Assembly: GCA_032622095.1 (NCBI GenBank)
Contig: CP136064.1
Coordinates: 278,965,614-279,029,613 of the forward strand
DNA: 64,000 nt
From: Siphonodentalium dalli
Taxonomy: Eukaryota; Mollusca; Scaphopoda; Gadilida; Siphonodentaliidae
Direction of reading: 5' to 3'
The translations under genes and the position numbers were made by a program. The notes below the pieces were generated by a model. It did not search any database. It saw only the letters and a program-made list of their open reading frames with translations, and was not told where the DNA came from. Shown here piece by piece: positions 55,236-64,000 of the stretch (position 1 is its first letter; the number at the start of each line of letters is the position of its first letter).

Positions 55236-56213
55236 TCATTTGGGGTCGAAACGCTTAGTCGCTGCAATATATTGCTGTGTGATGGAAAATAGTTTCCTAT
55301 TGTTTTGGGATGAGATATAATGTATTCCACACATGAGTTCTGAAATATTGCTTATTTTGAGATTTTCGCGGGTTAGTTTCTCAAAGAAAACCGAGCGCTC
55401 ACGTTGGTACAATGGGCACATGAAGATATAGTGATAGGCGTCTTCAGATCGCTTTCCACATGAGCATGCGGGGCTGTCAGCGATATAATTGTTGAACATA
55501 TCACATCTGAGTTCACTGCAAAAAATTACGTATGCGACAATGAGAAATGTTGTATTTTCTGCGTCCAGCATAGAAATGCAGTTGGGGGCTGAGTGTGGGA
55601 TCTATATGGTACAAATTGGTTTTAAAGGTAGAAAATTGATCAGCTGCTCTAGCATCGGTGATTACTTTGGGAAGCTTATTCCATTCTATGACCATCGCTG
55701 GAAAAAATGACTGTTTGATGTGTTCAGTATTGCAATAGTATGAATAAAATTTACCGGCGCGTCTCCAATTATAATCTGCAACCTCGTGTGATCTGGGGGG
55801 AAGTATATTGGCTAGATAAGAGGGGGCTAAATTATTGATTATTTTATAGAGTGCCTGCTGTTTGTGTAGTTGACATCGTTTATTGGGTGAGGGCCATCCA
55901 ACCTCCTGTAATACCGTGTTGTCCGAAGCAGAACGGGTGATACCGCTGACTATCCAGCGTCGATATGAAGCCAATCAAGCTTCTCTAACATATATTTTGA
56001 AGCATTGTCCCAAACGGCGTCTGAATAATCAAATAAGGGTAAAATATATGTTTTGTAAATAATTTCAATGGTTTTCCGGTTAAGTTGATACTTAATCCGT
56101 CGGAGTTGAGACAGGCGCGATGCAATTCTTTTGACAGACGCTTCAATGTGTGCGTTCCATTTGAGATTTGATTGGAGTTCCAAACCTAATAGTCCATGAG
56201 CCAGGCTCCCCAA
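55236..56213 (-). pseudogene. 5'-truncated non-LTR retrotransposon (LINE) ORF2 3' end
   Basis: Three overlapping minus-strand frames together read the end of a Jockey/CR1-like ORF2. First is GLELQSNLKWNAHIEASVKR and YKTYILPLFDYSDAVWDN (reverse transcriptase thumb side). Second is LYKIINNLAPSYLANILPPR and FFPAMVIEWNKLP. Third is ACSCGKRSEDAYHYIFMCPL, a terminal Cys/His motif of such elements. Frameshifts lie near 55960 and 55515. The 5' truncation at about 56213 is typical of incomplete target-primed reverse transcription. No poly(A) tail is obvious. Confidence 0.9.
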
Positions 56214-57638
56214 AAATGGAAAATGCTACCAATTTGGTGGGCAAATTCTACCAAAAGTTTTCTCAAAGCTCATAATCTGAAGTTTATGTCAGTGTTGGGG
56301 CACACTGGGGCAGTGTAGCTTAGTGTGGAAAATGTGTGTTTCCATGGCAACGGATGATGTTTTTGGCCAGTATAAAAAAATATGCATATAACGGTCTATA
56401 TATACCGAGAAATTTAATGCGGTAACTCTATATATCTTGGCATTGATATGAGGTGGTACCCTTGGTGGGCTTTCATTTGACACCGGAGATTTCACCTCTA
56501 TATGTCAAGGTCATATACAAAGGTCAAGGTCATTTATCAAAATATAGGCTTTTTTTCATATCGGTTCCTACGTTTTCTACCCACTGAGTTTATATATCAG
56601 TTTTTAATATGTTATCTTTACTAATAATCTAGAGCATATAGGCTAAACGTAGAACTGTGTTATTGTTGCAACCGACAAGCCAGTCATGAGATATAGGCCT
56701 CTAAACTTTGTGGCCATTTTCCAAAATGGGTCAAAATCTATTTCCCAAGATATCGTGCTTTTGTTTATATTATAGTTATTTACTTATCTGGGGTCCTTTA
56801 AGGGTTGAATTGTGGATTTATTGACTAAAGCATGAAAATTATACAAATATATGTTGCTTAGTTACAGGGGAAACTTTTTGGAGGGCGAGCCCGGGGGAGT
56901 TGGGTCAAATATCATTATAAACTCAGGTTTCCATGACAACGGCATCATATATTTGAAGAAAAATTCGAAAAGGCCACTGTTGAGAATGAACGAACCTTGT
57001 TAACTCATAATTAACTCATTATTAGTCCATCAAACTGACTGGGCAACTAAGACATATAAGGTCAAGGTCAATTGCAAAGGTCAAGGTCATTGGGGAAAAT
57101 GTGATATTTTGGTCAATTCTTGTGTTAATTGTCTAATATTCCGCTACCCCTAGTGCCTTAGTCATGAAAGCAATCCCCATCATAATGCACACAAATTAGG
57201 GCCCAATCACCATGTTCAATTTGGTATATGGCACATTTTAATCAGATTTTAATCTGCATTTTAAGTAATACCTTGTTTTGGAAATTGTGACAGTACATAA
57301 GCCACATTGCATTACAATCAAGACAAAATTAACTGCAATTTTGTGACTTTAATAACTAAAGCATGAATCTTCACATATGTGTTGCGTGGTTATAATGGAC
57401 ACTTTATGGAGGGGGTGCCCAGTGAGATGTCATGTGTCAGTCTGACAAACTGTCGAGATAAAATCTGGTTTCCATGTCAACGGCATCAAATATTATTATT
57501 GAATAGCCAACTGTTCGAAAGCCGTTGAGCCTAATTTTGTTTGAAGAAATTATGTGAACTCATATTGCCATTGAGGATCCATCAATGGACTCGGCCATAT
57601 GCCATATAGGGTCAAGGTCAATTGCTACATCCATGGTC
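56214..57638. repeat. Degenerate interspersed repeat sequence
   Basis: Recurrent AAGGTCAAGGTCATT, TTCCATG(T/A)CAACGGCATCA and TAAAGCATGAA blocks spaced several hundred bp apart at 56500, 56940, 57060 and 57470, related to 45540-46520 and 58380. No gene. Confidence 0.75.
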
Positions 57639-57651
57639 ATTGGAAAAATGT

Positions 57652-57959
57652 GGGGGCCTCGGTGGCTCAATCGGTTAGGGGTACAACTCCAAGCCGTTTC
57701 GCCTTCCAGCGCTGGCGATAAGGGTTCAAATCCACATGTCTCCATCGTGGACTTTGTAACTCGAAATCGTTATCTGGGAAAGTTGCCAGTTACTTGCCGA
57801 TGGCCGGTGGTTTGCCGCACATGGTCGACGAGTTTATCAGCCATTGAAATCACTGTTAGATTAGCCGTAAGTGTGCGGATTTCCTCCACCATTACAACTG
57901 GCAATGTCGTGATATGGCCTTAGTGGCTAAAGCGACATAAAACCCCAATCAATCAATCA
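57652..57959 (+). mobile_element. tRNA-derived SINE with 13-bp target-site duplication
   Basis: Pol III A box-like GGTGGCTCAATCGGTTA (57661-57677) and B box GGTTCAAATCC (57723-57733). The body has CCGATGGCCGGTGGTTTGCC and TTTCCTCCACCATTACAACT, as in bivalve SINEs. Tail is (AATC)n. ATTGGAAAAATGT at 57639-57651 is repeated at 57960-57972. It interrupts the degenerate repeat sequence. Confidence 0.95.
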
Positions 57960-58724
57960 ATTGGAAAAATGTTATATTTGGTCTATTTTTAGAATTTTTC
58001 TCATATTCCACTACCTCTAGTAGGTTAGTCATAAAAGCAACCCCCATCATAATGAATAAAATGATTAGGGCGTCATCACAACGTTCAAATCGATATATTA
58101 TATATCGATACAATACAATCACTGTCAACATGTCAGAACATTTAGTTTATATATAATCACATTTTAAGTACTACTTGTTATAGTATTTGTGAAAAAACAA
58201 GACTCATGATAAATTACCCTTGAAATACAATCAGAACAATATAAACACGATTTGTTTACTAAAGCGATTTATTAACTAAATCACGATATATACTGCTCTT
58301 AACTGTTTCTTGGTTATAGAGGAAACATTTTATAGGGGTGCCTATATGAGTGGTCATATATCCAGATAAACTATAGTTCCCATGTCAATGAAATTAACTA
58401 TTTGGGGAACAGTTGAAAAAGCAAACACTTACAGTTGACAATCTGACGAGCCTTGTATTTGTACAAAAGTCAAAATCACACCCGACTTAAGGGGTTTCCA
58501 CACCTGGGCTATCTCAGGAAGTGGAAAGTCCAGATAGACCTACACAGAAAACTAGTTAACTGTTAATTAAAGGAATAATTTAAGTTAATTAAATAAATCT
58601 ATGCTACCTGAGATCACATAAAGCATATTATATAACAATAAAAATGTCAAAAAGATAACTTTAGTCACATTTTTAGAAGGGAATTTGTTTGAGGAGGGTT
58701 CTCCGCAAGTATAAAAGTGATTGG
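57960..58724. other. Degenerate repeat sequence continues
   Basis: Same family as 56214-57638, split by the SINE. No gene. Confidence 0.6.
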
Positions 58725-59293
58725 AAATGAATAATTGCCATAAACAGTATGTGATGTAAACTAGTAAAAGACTCGGAGGACTGTTTAATACAGAGAAACA
58801 CTGAATGTTTCAATAATTTTAACAGAATGTTAGTTATGTGCTGGAAAATTGAGAGTAGCCATTTGCAACAACAGTTACATTCAATAACCAGCCCAATGAA
58901 TACAGTGTTGGTACACAGGCCGTTCACTCTATCAGGGAACAATCAATTGTAAATATGCCACAGTATTAGAGATAGCTGTTCAGCTGGGGAATTTGCGATG
59001 GAAATATGACCCAAAACCATATAAGCCCACAGGTTTATATCAGTTCTTGCAAAATTAATGCTTACAATGTTCCAGCACACAACTAACATTCTATTAACAT
59101 TCCTGAAGCAGTATCTCTACTGAATGGTCATTCGAGTCTTTTACTAGTTCGGATGATGTACTTTTTTATTGCAGTTGTTCATTTCCGATAAATTTTTACC
59201 TGGACGACCATCCCATGGAAATATTACAGTTCAAACTTGACTTTGTCAAGTTGAGGTAAAAATTTATCGGAAATGAACAATTGCAATAAAAAA
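58725..59293. repeat. Composite inverted repeat
   Basis: Arms of ~120 bp (about 58725-58846 and 59065-59185) share AACTAGTAAAAGACTCG, AGAATGTTAGTT(A/G)TGTGCTGG and complements. The right arm itself begins a second, near-perfect hairpin at 59152-59299 with ~48-bp arms (GTACTTTTTTATTGCAGTTG ...) around a ~50-nt loop. Confidence 0.9.
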
Positions 59294-59299
59294 GTACAT

Positions 59300-61620
59300 C
59301 ATGCGTCAGTATTTTCGTAAATTAAATGCTTTAGCAAACCCAATAGGTCACATCTCTCATGTATATTCGAGGTGACATCTAGATGGGAGTCATCAATATT
59401 TTCCTAAATCTGTTAACGAGATGCCGATCACGATCGGAAGATGTTTAACCCATCCCTTGGCGATAGTGTATTTCTTATTTATGCACCATATATGTATACC
59501 CTTATAGTTGGTTCAGTAATTCGAGAAATGATTAATCTTATTAGAGGTCCGTGTTATGTGACATCTAACTGCATTTCAAGTGATATAGACAATATCAGAT
59601 TTGAATCGAAGACCCCTGTCCGGAAATGCTTCTATCGATTAATATTGATTATATTTCGAACATTTTCTGGTCTAAAAACGTGTGGTTGTTTAGCTAACGA
59701 ACATTAGTAGTTACTGTTAACAGAGACCAGAAATTTTATTTTGTAATTGTTATCGCCTGAATGGTTTATTCTAAAAATAGAACAATAACATGTCTCATTA
59801 GAAGTGATTAAATTATTCAGACTCGCCAAAATTGAAAATTGAAAACAGGGAACTCGAAAAAGGTCAAAAAATAAATATATAAATTCATCGACCAAACGAC
59901 AACTTTGATGTCACGTGTGCATGTACCAACTAAACGAGATTTGCCCAGCTGGATAAAAACAATGCCAATTTCAGCGAACCAAGGTAAAATATTTTTATTG
60001 TATGTAGCTGGGTATACAATAATCCCGAAGCAATGGTATAAGTTACATTGTACTTACATGGTAGCACGAATGCACACTGTTTATGATTTGATTGATAGTG
60101 TGTTGACGCGTAGTATATATTATCGCTGGCGGCCAGTTTTCCATGGCCGACAAACTGCAATAGAATTGGTTGTATTGCAATATCGATTATTTTCACGTTG
60201 CAACCAAATTATCGTCGGCTAAACACACAGATATTTGCACCCGCCTGTCAGAAAGAGGGTGAAGTACTTATTTGTCACGGTCGCCTGGTAAATGTTTTGT
60301 TGTCAAGAAAAGGTAGTTTTATTTATGATTATTTCCAGTTTCAATTCAGAAAATATTCCAATGTTTGTGTTTGTGGATATTCTGATATGTTTGCTTTGTG
60401 ACAAGAATATCATTATGTTCAACTATACAACGAAATTGAAAGTATCAGTATTAATCGCTCCTATTTCAGAAAAAAACAAGTGACGCCTAGCCGATCACAA
60501 TGACCATATATTCTTTAATATATTCCCTACAAAACATAGTGTCAACAGTTTGGTCTTATGGATAATTCTCATAAAAATGCCTCTTCAAAACATGTCGACT
60601 GAAAAAAGTTTGTATCAACGGCTTGGTGAAAAATACGTTATGAGTACCAACTGGCCCGGTGTTAAAGTTTCCCCAAATTGGTATGCTCCATGAATTTAGG
60701 ACACGTGGGGCAGAATATGGCATGTCAAACAACGGTCTCAAGCTTCGTGCAGAGTTCAGTCCCCTACGCAGGGCTTACCGCTACCAGCACCTACTCATAC
60801 TGTGAAGAAATCGCACATTTATTTATTTGAGAATTGTGTAGATTACATTTCATTCTGCATTATTCTGAGAAACTGAACTGTGCATTATAACAGTCTATAT
60901 TCATTTGAAAATTTTCCAGATCAAGTCAGAATAAATTGTAACTTACAAAACTCTTCAATGAAAAATGTTATATTTAATTAAGAACATACACATGCCGACA
61001 GCGGTCATACATACAACAATGTAGCGTAGCGAGGGGGCTGAACACTGTTTTGCAGATTGCAACGGTCTATGAAATGTGATGGTCATTCAACCGTGCATAT
61101 GATCGTCTGTTGGTCTTGATCTGTACGGTGCTGGGGCCAATGTAGGCTATACAGCTGCACCGGGTGGAGAGTTATGCTGTTTGCTCAATCGTTGAACAGT
61201 CGTCACAAACTTGTGTTAATTCGCGCGCGTATTGCTCCTGTATTTTGTTCCACTGAGGTGTTATTCGTGAAAAGAACGGATTTCGGTACCCCGATGAATA
61301 GGCCTAATGCACCGTATTGGTTCGTTCTTATACATTTATTAGCTCCGGATTATATTTTAAGCAAGTTAGCATTATATTTCTATTTTCCCCCAGAAATGAG
61401 ATGGCCGACCATATGCAGAGACCGGTCAGATGTCACCGACTTTATATTTCAGCATATATAGGAGTCAATTATAGTCAAGCTAAATAATAAATTAATACAA
61501 TAATAATGTTGAGTTCGAGTCATTGTTTATGTCATATTTAAGGAGGCACGGACTCTGTATGAGTGTTCATTGATTCAAACGCGCTTAATACAGTGCGCCG
61601 AAACAAATTCTCATTTCTTA
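59300..61620. other. No feature recognised
   Basis: Mostly unique AT-rich sequence. Frames up to 105 codons lack any domain I know and have no splice or start support. Confidence 0.5.
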
Positions 61621-64000
61621 TGGCCATGTATCGATCGGAATGGCACATTGAGATGTCCCTCAAGTCAGATTCCATGTATCGGTCGGAATGGCAAATTGAG
61701 ATGTCCCTCAAGTCAGATCATGTATCGGTCGGAATGGCACATTGAGATGTCCCTCAAGTCAGATGCCATGTATCGGTCGGAATGGCACATTGAGATGTCC
61801 CTCATGTCAGATGCCATGTATCGGTCGGAATGGCACATTGAGATGTCCCTCATGTCAGATGCCATGTATCGGTCGGAATGGCACATTGAGATGTCCCTCA
61901 AGTCAGATCATGTATCGTCGGAATGGCACATTGAGATGTCCCTCAAGTCAGATCATGTATCGTCGGAATGGCACATTGAGATGTGCATCAAGTCAGATTC
62001 CATGTATCGGTCGGAATGGCACATTGAGATGTCCCTCAAGTCAGATGCCATGTATCGGTCGGAATGGCACATTGAGATGTCCCTCAAGTCAGATGCCATG
62101 TATCGGTCGGTATGGCACATTGAGATGTCCCTCAAGTCAGATCATGTATCGGTCGGTATGGCACATTGAGATGTCCCTCAAGTCAGATTCCATGTATCGG
62201 TCGGAATGGCACATTGAGATGTCCCTCACGTCAGATTCCATGTATCGGTCGGAATGGCACATTGAGATGTCCCTCATGTCAAATTCCATGTATCGGTCGG
62301 AATGGCACATTGAGATGTCCCTCAAGTCAGATTCCATGTATCGGTCGGAGTGGCACATTGAGATGTCCCTCAAGTCAGATGCCATGTATCGGTTGGAATG
62401 GCACATTGAGATGTCCCTCATGTCAGATCATGTATCGTACGGAATGGCACATTGAGATGTCCCTCAAGTCAGATGCCATGTATCGGTCGGAATGGCACAT
62501 TGAGATGTCCCTCAAGTCAGATCATGTATCGGTCGGAATAGCACATTGAGATGTCCATCAAGTCAGATAGCCATGTATCGGTCGGAATGGCACATTGAGA
62601 TGTCCCTCGAGTCAGATCATGTATCGGTCGGAATGGCACATTGAGATGTCCCTCAAGTCAGATTCCATGTATCGGTCGGAATGGCACATTGAGATGTCCC
62701 TCAAATCAGGTCATGTATCGGTCGGAATGGCACATTGAGATGTCCCTCAAGTCAGATTCCATGTATCGGTCGGAATGGCACATTGAGATGTCCCTCAAGT
62801 CAGATTCCATGTATCGGTCGGAATGGCACATTGAGATGTCCCTCAATTCAGATCATGTATCGGTCGGAATGGCACATTGAGATGTCCATCAAGTCAGATT
62901 CCATGTATCGGTCGGAATGGCACATTGAGTTGTCCCTCAAGTCAGATGCCATGTATCGGTCGGAATGGCACATTGAGATGTCCCTCAAGTCAGATGGCAT
63001 GTATCGGTCGGAATGGCACATTGATATGTTCCTCAAGTCAGATCATGTATCGTCGGAATGGCACATTGAGATGTCCCTCCAGTCAGATTCCATGTATCGG
63101 TCGGAATGGCACATTGAGATGTCCCTCGAGTCAGATTCCATGTATCGGTCGGAATGGCACAATGAGATGTCCCTCAAGTCAGATCATGTATCGGTCGGAA
63201 TGGCACATTGAGATGTCCCTCAAGTCAGATCATGTATCGGTCGGAATGGCACATTGAGATGTCCCTCATGTCAGATTCCATGTATCGTCCGGAATGGCAC
63301 ATTGAGATGTCCCTCAAGTCAGATCATGTATCGGTCGGAATGGCACATTGAGATGTCCCTCATGTCAGATTCCATGTATCGGTCGGAATGGCACATTGAG
63401 ATGTCCCTCAAGTCAGATCATGTATCGGTCGGAATGGCACATTGAGATGTCCCTCAAGTCAGATCATGTATCGGTCGGAATGGCACATTGAGATGTCCCT
63501 CAAGTCAGATGCCATGTATCAGTCGGAATGGTACATTGAGATGTCCCTCAAGTCAGATCATGTATCGTCCGGAATGGCACATTGAGATGTCCCTCAAGTC
63601 AGATCATGTATCGGTCGGAATAGCACATTGAGATGTCCCTCATGTCAGATGCCATGTATCGGTCGGAATGGCACATTGAGATGTCCCTCAAGTCAGATCA
63701 TGTATCGTCCGGAATGGCACATTGAGATGTCCCTCAAGTCAGATCATGTATCGGTCGGAATGGCACATTGAGATGTCCCTCAAGTCAGATGCCATGTATC
63801 GGTCGGAATGGCACATTGAGATGTCCCTCAAGTCAGATCATGTATCGGTCGGAATGGCACATTGAGATCTCCCTCATGTCAGATGCCATGTATCGGTCGG
63901 AATGGCACATTGAGATGTCCCTCAAGTCAGATGCCATGTATCGGTCGGAATGGCACATTGAGATGTCCCTCAAGTCAGATTCCATGTATCGTCCGGAATG
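61621..64000. repeat. 46/48-bp minisatellite, about 50 copies, open at window end
   Basis: Unit contains CATGTATCGGTCGGAATGGC, ACATTGAGATGTCCCTC and AAGTCAGAT. 48-bp units have TTC or TGC before CATG; 46-bp units lack two of these bases, and a few 45-bp units also lose a G. 48-bp units preserve frame (MYRSEWHIEMSLKSD), and 46-bp units shift it. This produces several overlapping false ORFs on both strands. Confidence 0.97.

Noticed and set aside
55489-55710. 73-codon plus-strand ORF
   Set aside because: Antisense shadow of the LINE remnant.
57652-57735. tRNA gene
   Set aside because: A and B boxes are present, but the body, tail and target duplication show a SINE; I see no cloverleaf with paired acceptor arm.
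61570-63445. Many 60- to 237-codon ORFs on both strands
   Set aside because: All are translations of the 46/48-bp minisatellite in different frames.

Overview
The window looks like animal nuclear DNA, most likely from a marine mollusc or related lophotrochozoan. The evidence is a split host gene with canonical GT/AG introns, a tRNA-derived SINE of a type common in bivalves, a 5'-truncated LINE, many MITEs, a probable Helitron, and very long minisatellites. The species call is inference.

Host genes. One host gene can be assembled exon by exon on the minus strand. It is a purple acid phosphatase most like animal ACP7. Eight exons lie at 38843-39063, 38449-38553, 28909-29055, 27810-27885, 26830-26947, 20085-20285, 17926-18119 and 3812-4254. 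All splice phases agree and the reading frame stays open for about 500 residues. All metal-ligand motifs are present (GDWG, GDFAY, GNHE, ALAH, AHEH). The 5' coding exon with the start codon is not resolved. A second host exon on the plus strand (about 46896-47100) encodes a chitin-binding (CBM14/peritrophin-A-like) domain.

Polinton/Maverick. The last intron of the phosphatase gene (4255-17925) holds a Polinton in the opposite orientation. Gene order on the plus strand is: protein-primed DNA polymerase B (broken), an orphan ORF, packaging ATPase (broken), two small basic ORFs, a conserved Polinton protein, chromodomain integrase, small two-pass membrane protein, penton-type minor capsid, small basic pVI/pX-like protein, double-jelly-roll major capsid, an HPSQ-motif protein (nonsense), and adenain-like protease. 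The left flank has a truncated MITE, a 20-bp tandem array and a 423-bp hAT-type MITE with an 8-bp target duplication. I could not identify terminal inverted repeats. Visible damage is confined to the polymerase, the ATPase and the HPSQ gene. The integrase-to-major-capsid block has no lesion.

Other regions. 1-3547 is a satellite of about 39 bp per unit. 17.3-26.8 kb has minisatellites, foldback repeats, a SINE tail and a CpG-dense palindromic array between exons. 28-38 kb has hAT-type MITEs and a pair of TG...CA long terminal repeats; each LTR was invaded by a different DNA element. 40.1-43.6 kb is a decayed gag-pol retroelement holding two hAT-type MITEs. 43.5-45 kb has foldback elements. 46.9-47.6 kb is a chitin-binding exon whose splice donor has been amplified 16 times. 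47.7-53.6 kb is built of related repeat arrays plus a Helitron-like element. 55.2-56.2 kb is a LINE fragment, 57.65-57.96 kb a SINE, 58.7-59.3 kb a large inverted repeat, and 61.6-64 kb a 46/48-bp minisatellite running off the window.
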